A stretch of DNA of 64,000 nucleotides from NCBI RefSeq assembly GCF_033100135.1, contig NZ_CP136920.1:434001-498000 (forward strand). The letters are read 5' to 3'. The position numbers and the translations under genes were made by a program. Below are positions 54,371 through 63,063 of the stretch, in pieces. A model generated the notes under the pieces. The model was not told the origin of the DNA and searched no databases. It saw nothing but the letters and a program-made list of their open reading frames with translations. The DNA comes from Rubellicoccus peritrichatus (GTDB taxonomy: Bacteria; Verrucomicrobiota; Verrucomicrobiia; Opitutales; Cerasicoccaceae). Position 1 is the stretch's first letter; every line of letters starts with the position of its first letter.

Positions 54371-54910
54371 ATGTCATTATTCTGGGCAACAATACTGAGT
54401 GGTTTGATTCTAATCGCCATCGGTGGAAGTTATTTTCTCAAAGGGCCAAAGCTAAAGAGCTGGTCCATTGCCTGGCCTCGCTCGCAAAAGGCCGCCATCA
54501 TACTCTTTGGCCCGGCATCGCTCTGGTTCCTGTGGCTCGTCCTTAATTTGAGCAAGGCGGATTTTGGCGACTACAAAAAGCTTCTGCTTATGGGATTTGG
54601 TGCCGTTGCGATTGGTTCATTTTTTGTCGTCCGCGACTTTCTGGCCGCCCGAGGGCTTGCAGTCCTCATGCTCCTGGCTGCACGTCCGCTGCTAGATGCA
54701 GCTTACATGCAATTCGATGATCCCCAGCGCCTGCTACTTGTCGTCGGGGTTTACATCGGCATCATCCTTGCCTTATGGGTCGGCGCATCGCCCTTCCGCA
54801 TGCGTGACTTTTATACCTGGCTTTACGCCAAGGAAGAAAGAGCTAGAACCGTTGGTGGCGCGATCGCAGCCTATGGCATCGTCCTGACAATAACTGCGTT
54901 TACTTACTAG
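54371..54910 (+). CDS. Hypothetical inner-membrane protein
   Basis: Protein of 179 residues with about five hydrophobic helices (WATILSGLILIAIGGSYFL; SFFVVRDFLAARGLAVLMLLA; LLLVVGVYIGIILALWVGASPF). The start at 54371 is chosen because the longer ORF begins with a TTG. It lies 113 bp after the MreD-like gene in the same direction. I do not recognise the family, and the position might connect it with cell shape, but this is only context. Confidence 0.55.
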   Translation: MSLFWATILSGLILIAIGGSYFLKGPKLKSWSIAWPRSQKAAIILFGPASLWFLWLVLNLSKADFGDYKKLLLMGFGAVAIGSFFVVRDFLAARGLAVLMLLAARPLLDAAYMQFDDPQRLLLVVGVYIGIILALWVGASPFRMRDFYTWLYAKEERARTVGGAIAAYGIVLTITAFTY

Positions 54911-54944
54911 GGCCAACTTACGGACATCCAGACTCCTCTATTTC

Positions 54945-55175
54945 AATGGCCTGAAGGGCCATGGCAAAGTAGCCCAGAGTGGAATGAGGAACGAATGAAG
55001 CCCTGGGTAACAAGGTATCATAAAAAGGAAGAGCCCTGTAGGGGTGAGGCAATGGAAGGAATGCCCGCGTTCGTGCGTCAGCCTTTCAGGCCTCTAAGTT
55101 TCTAAGTTCACGGGTCCCAAGGCTGCGCTTCACCCTGGGCTGGTTTACATCAGCCCTGAGGGTCTCTGAATTCAG
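54945..55175. repeat. Five-module intergenic repeat element, copy 2
   Basis: The 299-bp gap between the hypothetical membrane gene and the histone-like gene is nearly filled by a second copy of the element at 10649-10883. The modules appear in the same order: ATGGCCTGAAGGGCC, AGCCCTGGGTAACA, GAGCCCTGTAGGGGTG, CAGCCTTTCAGGCCTC, GGCTGCGCTTCACCCTGGGC, CATCAGCCCTGAGGGTCTC. Identity is moderate, so it is an old or structurally constrained copy. Confidence 0.8.
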
Positions 55176-55209
55176 AATAAAAATAAAGAAGTCTGAATGT
55201 CCGTTCGCC

Positions 55210-55662
55210 CTAAGAAGCACTCCTTTTTCTGGCAGCAGCCTTCTTAGCTACAGTCTTCTTGGCTGCAGTTTTCTTAACCACTTTTTTTGCGGCTTTCTTG
55301 ACTGTCTTCCTGACCGCTTTTTTAGCAGGAGCTTTTTTAACTGCCTTCTTTGCGACTTTCTTACGAGCCACTTTTTTTGAAGCAGTCTTCTTCGTCGCTT
55401 TCTTAGCTGATTTCTTTTTTACTTTTGTTGCAGCTTTCGCTTCATTCTCCTCACGAAAAATAGCATCATGAACCTGACTTAGTTGTTCCTCAACCGTATC
55501 AAGGGCTGCATTGGAGACGTCGTATGTTTTATTAAATGCGTTGGTCAGAAAGGTACAGGTTTTTTCAACGAAATCGACCTGGTAGTCAGACTGCTTCAAA
55601 TTTTTCTTCCGAAGGAATTTCTTAACAGCCTTGTGTAGTTCGTTCTTTTTTAGCTTTTTCAT
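55210..55662 (-). CDS. Histone H1-like, Lys/Ala-rich DNA-binding protein
   Basis: Basic protein of 150 residues. The first 75 residues form a mixed helical domain (MKKLKKNELHKAVKKFLRKKNLKQSDYQVDFVEKTCTFL). The second half is a low-complexity tail of AKK, AAKK, AVKK and KTVKK repeats, as in the bacterial H1-like proteins (HctA/AlgP types). It should bind and compact DNA. The start at 55662 is the one that gives a conserved N-terminus. It sits at the end of the modular repeat element, and no partner gene is evident. Confidence 0.8.
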   Translation of the reverse strand: MKKLKKNELHKAVKKFLRKKNLKQSDYQVDFVEKTCTFLTNAFNKTYDVSNAALDTVEEQLSQVHDAIFREENEAKAATKVKKKSAKKATKKTASKKVARKKVAKKAVKKAPAKKAVRKTVKKAAKKVVKKTAAKKTVAKKAAARKRSAS

Positions 55663-55760
55663 GTTTCCGTAACACAATTGAAACTTCCTCATTAAAAGAC
55701 AAGAAAAAGCAAACAAGCGGTTTTTCTCATATACCGATGATGTTCCGGAAGGACATCAAG

Positions 55761-55836
55761 AGGTAGCATCCAGCGTCGCCGCTGGACAAGTCTTTCAATA
55801 AAGCGATAATCTATCTGGCGAGGATGCCAGACGCCA
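55761..55836. repeat. GGTAGC...CCAGCG REP-like hairpin, partial copy
   Basis: AGGTAGCATCCAGCGTCGCC followed by GCTGGA (55761-55786) matches one arm of the hairpin at 37977-38062 with a few changes. It forms its own hairpin CCAGCG-TCGC-CGCTGG. A second palindromic block, CTGGCGAGGATGCCAG, follows at 55815-55830. The element fills the gap between the histone-like gene and the next gene. Confidence 0.6.
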
Positions 55837-55844
55837 CCAATGTT

Positions 55845-56468
55845 TTAAAACAAGCTCTTGAGCTGGTTTGCAGCATCAGCTGCCTTACCTGCTTTATCCA
55901 GATAGGAGCCGTAATCGCCAAGCATGGACGTCAACATCGTCTTTTGGAATTCACTTAATGAACCCTTCTCGGAAATTTCCTTCAGGCTGGCCATTGCTGA
56001 AGCTGCATCACGAGTCTGAACTGCTTTCACGGCATTTTGCACAGGCCCGCTTATTGCCGGGTCGTCAGAGAAATTACGAGTCAGTGCCAAAGCCTGGGCC
56101 TGCCCTTTGACTTCGGCAAGGAGAGATTTCTGCCCCTCGGTCATCATGCCATCAGCACCTCCGAGCCCGGCAAGCCCGGCAAGATTCTGAACCATGGACA
56201 TATCTTCGCCCTTGGCAGACTCTTTCGCAATATTGCTGAGGCGGGAAACCATCTCAGGATTGTCACTGAATGAACTTTTGGCTTTGTCGATGGAGGAACC
56301 CAACAGCTTTTGCAAATCAGCAGCTGAGGTGGCTGTGCTTTCAGCCGCTTTCTTTTTATCATCCCCCCCAAACAGAGAAGAAACATCAAACGCGGAAAGC
56401 GACCCGGAGAATGTCGCTGAAACAAATAAGGCTATAAGTATATGACGCATGGTGATAGTAGGTTTCAT
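55845..56468 (-). CDS. Exported hypothetical protein
   Basis: Protein of about 207 residues with a signal peptide (MRHILIALFVSATFSGSLSAF). The body is alanine- and serine-rich and helical (SKSLLAEVKGQAQALALTR-like stretches), with a Gly/Asp-rich segment (SSLFGGDDKKKAA). It shows no catalytic motif or known domain. The start is ambiguous between 56468 and 56450. It lies between the histone-like and YebC genes in the same direction. Confidence 0.6.
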   Translation of the reverse strand: MKPTITMRHILIALFVSATFSGSLSAFDVSSLFGGDDKKKAAESTATSAADLQKLLGSSIDKAKSSFSDNPEMVSRLSNIAKESAKGEDMSMVQNLAGLAGLGGADGMMTEGQKSLLAEVKGQAQALALTRNFSDDPAISGPVQNAVKAVQTRDAASAMASLKEISEKGSLSEFQKTMLTSMLGDYGSYLDKAGKAADAANQLKSLF

Positions 56469-56551
56469 TAAAGTGTGGCGCATTTTTCGAATGCACTCAA
56501 CTTCAAATCATCGGCAAGAATAGCCGGAACCTAAAGAACGAAATCAGGCAA

Positions 56552-57295
56552 TCAGCCGCCCAAAAGCGACTCATCGATGTCGTAATTGGCCCAAACCGCC
56601 TTGACGTCATCCAATTCGTCGAGCGTCTCGGTCAACCGCAGGACTTGTTTGACCACGTCCGGGTCAGTCACAGCGACTAGATTATTGGGAATGTAGGCCA
56701 TTTCTGATGAATCCGCTTCGATCCCTTTTTCCTGTAACGCAGTACCTACCGCGACGTAATCAGCAATTTCGCAAGTAACCTCAAAGTGGTCATCATTGTT
56801 GGCGATATCTTCGGCACCGGCTTCAAGAGCCACTTCCATCAGAGTATCCTCGTCGGTTTTATCGGAAGAGATGATGAATTGGCCTTTGCGCTGAAAGTTA
56901 AATGCCAAAGCTCCAGGTCCGGCCAGATTACCATTGTTCTTGGTGAACGTGCTACGGACCTCGGAAGCACTGCGATTCTTGTTATCGGTCGTAACTTCGA
57001 CAATGACACCCACACCACCTGGCGCGTAACCTTCATAAACCAGCTCCTCATAGGACACTCCGGGTAGCTCACCCGTGCCCTTCTTGATTGCCTTGTCAAT
57101 ATTGTCAGCCGGCATATTGGCCTGCTTGGCTTTGGCAATGACCATGCGCAGGCGGGCGTTGAACTCCGGATCGCCACCACCATCGCGTGCGACAATCGTC
57201 AATTCTTTCGACATGACGCTGAAGATCTTGCCGCGCTTGGAGTCAACCGCAGCTTTGTGACGTTTAATAGTAGCCCACTTGGAATGTCCCGACAT
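56552..57295 (-). CDS. YebC/PmpR-family regulatory or translation-associated protein
   Basis: Protein of 247 residues with the conserved N-terminal MSGHSKWATIKRHKAAVDSKRGKIFS and NKSEVRSTFTKNNGNLAGPGALAF-like segments. YebC-family members were first described as DNA-binding regulators and are also reported as ribosome-associated factors that help translation of proline stretches. The downstream half shows DTLMEVALEAGAEDI and MAYIPNNLVAV. The start at 57295 is strong. It is upstream of the small exported protein. Confidence 0.94.
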   Translation of the reverse strand: MSGHSKWATIKRHKAAVDSKRGKIFSVMSKELTIVARDGGGDPEFNARLRMVIAKAKQANMPADNIDKAIKKGTGELPGVSYEELVYEGYAPGGVGVIVEVTTDNKNRSASEVRSTFTKNNGNLAGPGALAFNFQRKGQFIISSDKTDEDTLMEVALEAGAEDIANNDDHFEVTCEIADYVAVGTALQEKGIEADSSEMAYIPNNLVAVTDPDVVKQVLRLTETLDELDDVKAVWANYDIDESLLGG

Positions 57296-57559
57296 ACTCT
57301 ACATGATGAAGCGGAAACCATGTCGGATGAAAGCGAAAAATGACTTTCAGACCTCGAAGTCGCCGTTTAATGCGTTTCTTTGAATAGAAAAGTGAGGTTT
57401 ATAGTCAAATTTACCCCTACAGGGCAGCAATTCAGGCCAGAAATGCTTCAATTGAGCCTCTCTCAGTGAGCAATCTGAACCGATTAGCTATATCTTACAC
57501 CGCATATTTCAGCACCTAAGAGGCATCATAAAGCACGCCGGCTTCGCTCAAGCGATAGG

Positions 57560-58558
57560 TCACTCCGGCATGAAGCCTTCGATATTAAAAGCCATTCGGC
57601 CTCTTTCCTGTTCAGGGCAAAAAGCGGCATCAATCGCTCGCTGCATCGAGGCCTTAACTCTAGCGAAGTCCCATTCGCACAATGCTGCGGCACAATGAAC
57701 TTCCGTAGTGAGGCTTACGCCGAGCGATGTGGGAAAATCTGTCCCCAGATAAACAGGCACCCCTTCCTTAACCAGCCTGCCGAATGGATTCTTTACCTTC
57801 TCAACAATACCAAGTGCTTCTGATGAAGTGAGGCAAATCGAACATGGACGACAATCCTCAGCCAATTTCATGGTGAGAGACCGGTCCTGAGCGATTGCTT
57901 CCACACTCTCGAGTCGATGAGGCCGGAGCCACTCAAGCACTTCCGCAATTGCCTTGGGATTTCCTGCCGCCCCACCATGGGCACTCAGACCAAATCCAGC
58001 CTCACGAGCCGCATCAAAAACACTGGCAAAGGCCTTCACACTGCTGCGAGAGGAAGATTCTCCCCAAATCCCCAGCCCAACGACCCGTGGCAGGCGCTCG
58101 ACCGTCATTAGTCGAACTTGCTCACGAGCTGCTTCGCGATCATCCTCAAAAAGAAATGCAGGAACCATAAAGCATTCGATGAGCTTGGCATCGGCCGCCT
58201 TTTGAAATCCCTCACCAATAGCCGCGAACAATTCAGCGGGATTCCATTTCGATGGCCAAAGACTGGGCGTGATTGTGACTTCGGCATAAACAATACCATC
58301 CCTAGCCAATGCTTCTGCGATAGCATAGGCACAATCTGCGAGTTCTTTTGGCGTCTGAATCAGACCAGTCGCCCACTTAAGTGTAGAAGCAATGTCCTTC
58401 GCTGGCGTGAGCTTCATTTTATCAGCAATTGACTGGTCGATGGATGTCCCGGTCTTCCTGGCAAACTCAGCAATCCGGCCATGCTCAATTGCCCCTTCAA
58501 AATGAATGTGCAGTTCGAGTTTTGGTAGCTTACGAATATGATCTAGCGTTACTGGCAT
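57560..58558 (-). CDS. Adenosine deaminase-like amidohydrolase with altered active site
   Basis: Protein of 332 residues with the overall sequence pattern of the adenosine deaminase family. The metal-binding HIH (His17, His19) and AHGG (His194) are retained, and the last acidic residue is present as GTDFP (Asp274). But the catalytic Glu of the HAGE motif is Ala (HGGA, residue 197), the second active-site His (RIGHG) is Ser (RLES, residue 218), and TDDP has become TDFP. So it may not deaminate adenosine. It could be a pseudoenzyme or act on a different substrate. Confidence 0.82.
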   Translation of the reverse strand: MPVTLDHIRKLPKLELHIHFEGAIEHGRIAEFARKTGTSIDQSIADKMKLTPAKDIASTLKWATGLIQTPKELADCAYAIAEALARDGIVYAEVTITPSLWPSKWNPAELFAAIGEGFQKAADAKLIECFMVPAFLFEDDREAAREQVRLMTVERLPRVVGLGIWGESSSRSSVKAFASVFDAAREAGFGLSAHGGAAGNPKAIAEVLEWLRPHRLESVEAIAQDRSLTMKLAEDCRPCSICLTSSEALGIVEKVKNPFGRLVKEGVPVYLGTDFPTSLGVSLTTEVHCAAALCEWDFARVKASMQRAIDAAFCPEQERGRMAFNIEGFMPE

Positions 58559-58655
58559 CCGGGCTGACTAATTTGATTAAAGCCTGGCCCATGTGACAAG
58601 GAGAAAGGAGGCAATGCCTCACTCTAATTGCTCACCAAAAGCCAATGCCAGCCTG

Positions 58656-61600
58656 TCAGGCATTTGATCCACCAACAAACAATCCCTTTATATCTTCAAG
58701 TACCAGGTAGATCGTCGGGACAAGAATCAAAGTGATGAAAGTAGCAAACAACACACCGAAGCTAAGCGATATCGCCATGGGAATCAAAAACTGTGCCTGA
58801 AGACTCGTTTCCAAAAGGATCGGTGACAGGCCGATAAAGGTCGTCAGTGAAGTCAACAGGATGGGCCGAAAACGGTTTGCTCCGGAATCCCAGACCGCCT
58901 CCAGCAATTGCATGCCTTCAGATCGCTTTCGATTAATGAAATCGACCAGCACCAAACTATCATTCACCACCACACCTGATAACGCGATAATACCAAAAAG
59001 TGAAAGCATGCTGATTGGGTGCCCAAGGAGGACATGCCCGAGAACCGCCCCAACCAAACCGAATGGAATCACCGCCATGACAATGAAAGGCTGGAGGTAA
59101 CTCTTAAACGGAATAGCCAGTAAAGCATACATCACAAAAGCAACGAGTGTCACACTCTTCCCCAGGGAAATCATACTTTCGCGTACCTCCTTGGACTCAC
59201 CACCAAACTCTGCACGAACGCCTGGGAATTCTGCCAGAACGTCGGGAATGATATTGTTTTCCAAGTCCGCCTTAACCGCTTGCAAATCGATCTTATCCTT
59301 GTCGGCATCTGCATAGACATTGACGATGCGTTGCCGGTTCTCACGGTTGATCGCCGCATAACCCAAACCAACATTCGCCTCGGCCACTGCTGAAAATGGA
59401 ACCTCGCGCCCGTCGGGTGTCCGAATCCGCATTGCTTCAAGATTCCCAATCGACTCACGCTCATCACGAGGATAACGCACCATGACTCGAATGTCATCAC
59501 GGCCACGCTGAATACGTTGAGCCTCCTCTCCATAAAAAGCCTGGCGCACCTGACGCCCAAGGTCAGCCTGAGTCAATCCCAGTGCCTCGGCACTTTCCTT
59601 GATCTCCAGCTTGATCTCTTTCTGGCCATCAGCCAGGTTGTCCCGAATATCAAAGACGCCATCAAACCCGCGCAGCTTATCCTTTATTTCGTTGGCCACG
59701 ATACGGAGCTGCTCAAGCGAATGTCCGGTAATCTGGATATCGATCGGTTCGCCCTGCCCACCTGCAGCCTCGGCATTGAACTCCAGCTCCTTGATGCCTG
59801 GAATATCCCCAACCAGTTCGCGCCAGCGCTTGGCCAACTCAACAGCACCATCATTTGCATTCTCACGATCTTCCGACTTACGCAGCTCAAGAACAACTTG
59901 CCCCAGATGACTTTGATTTGAAGTGCCCAGTGTTCCGCCCGGGCCTCCACCAAAAGCATGAACACCGAGAACAGTCTGCACATCTTCAACCGGATTTGCA
60001 CGGCCGGCGGCTTCGACTTCAGCGATGACTTCATTCAAGGCCTCAACAACCTGATCCATACCACGGCTCGTTACTGTCTCAGGCGTCCCATCGGGATAAG
60101 TCAACATGACTCCAATGTAATCGGATGGGACAGGCGGAAACGGCATAAATTTGATAAACCCTCCAGCAATCAGCGAAATAACAAACATCAAGACACTGAC
60201 AAAAGCCGACAAAGTCAGATAACGGTTATTCAGGCAAAGCCTGAGCAAAGGACGAAAATGATGCTCCACATGCCACTCAAGTCCGTCTGAGATCTTTCGT
60301 TGAAAGCGCTGGAAAGCATTGATCTTATCCCGTTTGTGATCACCAACATGACAGAGTGAAAGGTGGTAAGGCAGAATCAATTTAGATTCAACCAATGAGA
60401 ACAACAGGGTTGGAATAACCACGAGTGGAATCGCAACAAGGAACTTACCCTGGAACCCAGGCAACATGAGCAGCGGTGTAAAAGCCACGGCCGTCGTCAA
60501 AACGGCAAAAGTCACAGGAACTGCGACGACATGTGTCCCGCGAATCGAAGACTCCACACTGGGCCCGTTCTTTTGAAATTCAGTGAAGACGCTTTCCCCG
60601 ACCACAATCGCATCGTCCACTACGATTCCCAAAACGAGAATAAAACCGAAAAGAGAAATAAGATTAACCGACAGTCCAACCCACGGCATGATCAGAAACG
60701 TACCAAGGAAGGATATGGGAATGCCCAAGGTTACCCAAAAGGCCAACGAAGGCCGGAGAAACAAAGTCAGAACAACCAGCACCAGGATCAGCCCGATAAT
60801 GGCATTATCAATCAGCATGTTCAAACGTCCCAGCAGATAAAAAGATGAGTCGCGCCAAATCGTCATGCTGATACCATCGGGAAGTTGAAGCTTCTTTTCC
60901 GCAACATATGCCTTCACCGTATCGGATATATCCAGCGGGTTCTGACTGCCCACCTCAGAGATTTCCAAATCAACACCAGGTTGCCCGTTTGTCGTCAGTC
61001 TGAGAGGGTTATCCGTAAACCCATCAACAACCGTAGCCACATCTCCAACCGTCACCCGGGTGCCATCCTGCTCGGTCAATAAAACAATCGCTTCAAACTC
61101 TTTGCTCCTGTAAGCTTGGCCTTTAGTGCGGAGTAAAATTTCCCCACCCTGGCTTTTGATGGAACCACCTGGCAAATCAATAGACGAATTCCTGATCGCC
61201 ATGACAACGTCGTCAAAAGTCAGACCATAACGACGCAAGGCATCTTCACTGACTTCAACCGAGATCTCATAATCGCGCACTCCGATAATTTCAACCTGCG
61301 TAATGTTGGGAAAGGCCAAGAGGTCATCCCTCACCTCTTCAGCAATCCGTTTTAATGTATCCTCATCCGTATCACCAAAAAGACTGATGGCCAGGACTTC
61401 GCGCTTAATCAGAATCTCTTCAATAACCGGCTGCTCCGCTTCCTCCGGAAAAGTATCGATCGCATCAACACGGCTTTTTATATCATCCAGTAACTTGCGA
61501 GCATCGTAGCCCTTTTCCACTTCGGCAGATACCGTCCCGGAGCCTTCAATCGCCGTTGAACGCAGTTCCTTGATTCCCTCAAGATCCTGAATGCGCTCTT

Positions 61601-61796
61601 CAATGCGCATGTTGATGTTCTCTTCGACTTCTTCAGGGGCGGCACCACGAAAGGGCACAGTAACCGTAATCGTATCAAGGCTGAATTGCGGGAACAGCTC
61701 AATCTTGACTCGCGTGAATGCAAAGAACCCTCCCACAATCAGAACCAGTGCGAGCAGATTCGCGGCAACGCCATTTCTTGCAAACCAGTTAATCAT
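58656..61796 (-). CDS. RND multidrug/efflux transporter permease
   Basis: Large inner-membrane pump of 1046 residues of the AcrB/HAE1 superfamily with 12 predicted helices. The fourth-helix proton relay LGIVVDDAIVVGES is visible, with FRGAAPEEVEENI near the start and MLSLFGIIALSGVVVNDSLVLVDFIN near the end. Its partners, the adaptor and TolC-like protein, are encoded directly upstream in the same direction. Substrate unknown; export of toxic compounds or lipophilic molecules is typical. Confidence 0.94.
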   Translation of the reverse strand: MINWFARNGVAANLLALVLIVGGFFAFTRVKIELFPQFSLDTITVTVPFRGAAPEEVEENINMRIEERIQDLEGIKELRSTAIEGSGTVSAEVEKGYDARKLLDDIKSRVDAIDTFPEEAEQPVIEEILIKREVLAISLFGDTDEDTLKRIAEEVRDDLLAFPNITQVEIIGVRDYEISVEVSEDALRRYGLTFDDVVMAIRNSSIDLPGGSIKSQGGEILLRTKGQAYRSKEFEAIVLLTEQDGTRVTVGDVATVVDGFTDNPLRLTTNGQPGVDLEISEVGSQNPLDISDTVKAYVAEKKLQLPDGISMTIWRDSSFYLLGRLNMLIDNAIIGLILVLVVLTLFLRPSLAFWVTLGIPISFLGTFLIMPWVGLSVNLISLFGFILVLGIVVDDAIVVGESVFTEFQKNGPSVESSIRGTHVVAVPVTFAVLTTAVAFTPLLMLPGFQGKFLVAIPLVVIPTLLFSLVESKLILPYHLSLCHVGDHKRDKINAFQRFQRKISDGLEWHVEHHFRPLLRLCLNNRYLTLSAFVSVLMFVISLIAGGFIKFMPFPPVPSDYIGVMLTYPDGTPETVTSRGMDQVVEALNEVIAEVEAAGRANPVEDVQTVLGVHAFGGGPGGTLGTSNQSHLGQVVLELRKSEDRENANDGAVELAKRWRELVGDIPGIKELEFNAEAAGGQGEPIDIQITGHSLEQLRIVANEIKDKLRGFDGVFDIRDNLADGQKEIKLEIKESAEALGLTQADLGRQVRQAFYGEEAQRIQRGRDDIRVMVRYPRDERESIGNLEAMRIRTPDGREVPFSAVAEANVGLGYAAINRENRQRIVNVYADADKDKIDLQAVKADLENNIIPDVLAEFPGVRAEFGGESKEVRESMISLGKSVTLVAFVMYALLAIPFKSYLQPFIVMAVIPFGLVGAVLGHVLLGHPISMLSLFGIIALSGVVVNDSLVLVDFINRKRSEGMQLLEAVWDSGANRFRPILLTSLTTFIGLSPILLETSLQAQFLIPMAISLSFGVLFATFITLILVPTIYLVLEDIKGLFVGGSNA

Positions 61797-61856
61797 TGAG
61801 CCAAGTGTTAAAAATTATAGATATGATTTAAATTTGAAGAAGCGAATTACAGTGCG

Positions 61857-63047
61857 TTACTTCTCAGCTAATTCTGCATCTTCAGATTTTACCTTCGAAG
61901 TGCTCTTCACCGCCATCCCCTCGACAATATATTCGACAGGACTGGTGATGACCTGATCTCCATCATTCAGACCTTCCGCAATCACTGCGGTTTCCTGATC
62001 TGACTGAACTACAACAACGTTTCTGCGTTCCAGAGTGCTGTCCGCCGTTTCAATCAGAACGGTGTTTCCTTCACGGAGGGCATAGCGAGGGATTACGACC
62101 ACGTCATCAATCATGAACCCTTCGATCTCGGCTTTAACGAACATCCCCACCTTGAGTGGCGGACGCCCTGGATGATCCGGGTCTCGCACATAAGGATCGA
62201 CTACTTCAGCAACGATAAAAGTGAGACGACTGCGCGGATCAATCGTTGCCTCGGTTCTGACAATCATGCCGTCCCAATGATATTGTTTTCCGCCATGTTC
62301 AGCGGAAAGCACGACTTTGGGACCAACGTCATTTGCTTCATTCATGTAGGCAAAAGGCAGGTCAAGTCTTGCAAGCTCTTCGTTCGAAACCGGAAGCCTT
62401 ACCTCGGCGACATCCGTTGAATAAATCGTAGCCAGAGCAGTCCCTGGATTTCCGGTAACATATCCACCAAGGTCGACCATCTGCTCCAAGATACGACCGT
62501 TATATGGAGCGATGACTTTCGTTCGATCAAGATCCCGCTTTGCTCTTTCAACACGAGCTTCCGCACTTTCCAACGCAGCTTGTGCCTGACGTATCTGTGG
62601 CTCCCGCAAGGCAAGCGAAGTTGGCTCGCCGCGTCCCAGATCCTTCCAGTCCAAAGCCGCCTGCTCCGACTGGGCTTGCTCTTCTTCAAGCTGCAGTTCC
62701 GCCTGAGCTAGATTTGACTTTTCGAGTGCAAGTTCGGATTCATAGTCTGCCGGATCAATCTCTAAGAGGACTTCACCCTTTTTGAAAAAGCCTCCAGGAC
62801 GAAAGGCAGGAGAAACTTTTAGAATACGCCCCGAGACTTCGGCACTAAGCGTTGTTTGTGTGCGGGCCTGCACTGTGCCCTGGGACTTAACGGCAAGCTG
62901 AGTTGGCGAGGCTTCCACTTCAATAACTTCAACAAAAGCCATCGGCGGCGAAGGCTCCTTGCGCTCAGGCTCGGGCTTCATCGAAATGATGCCATAACTG
63001 ATGAGTCCTGCTAAGATAAGGACGATGATTGGCAAAATAACTTTCAT
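61857..63047 (-). CDS. RND efflux periplasmic adaptor (membrane fusion protein)
   Basis: Adaptor of 396 residues with an N-terminal membrane anchor (MKVILPIIVLILAGLISYGIISM). The lipoyl half-motif VSGRILKVSPAFRPGGFFKKGEVLLEID is followed by an alpha-hairpin coiled coil and the second half near VIAPYNGRILEQMVDLGGYVTGNPGTALATIY. The start at 63047 is chosen over a longer ORF. It is 16 bp after the TolC stop and 60 bp before the pump gene. Confidence 0.93.
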   Translation of the reverse strand: MKVILPIIVLILAGLISYGIISMKPEPERKEPSPPMAFVEVIEVEASPTQLAVKSQGTVQARTQTTLSAEVSGRILKVSPAFRPGGFFKKGEVLLEIDPADYESELALEKSNLAQAELQLEEEQAQSEQAALDWKDLGRGEPTSLALREPQIRQAQAALESAEARVERAKRDLDRTKVIAPYNGRILEQMVDLGGYVTGNPGTALATIYSTDVAEVRLPVSNEELARLDLPFAYMNEANDVGPKVVLSAEHGGKQYHWDGMIVRTEATIDPRSRLTFIVAEVVDPYVRDPDHPGRPPLKVGMFVKAEIEGFMIDDVVVIPRYALREGNTVLIETADSTLERRNVVVVQSDQETAVIAEGLNDGDQVITSPVEYIVEGMAVKSTSKVKSEDAELAEK

Positions 63048-63063
63048 GGTAGTGAGTATGAAA

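Noticed and set aside
55230-55430. Open frames on the plus strand rich in Phe/Leu over the histone-like gene
   Set aside because: They are the reverse of the Lys/Ala codon repeats in the real gene.
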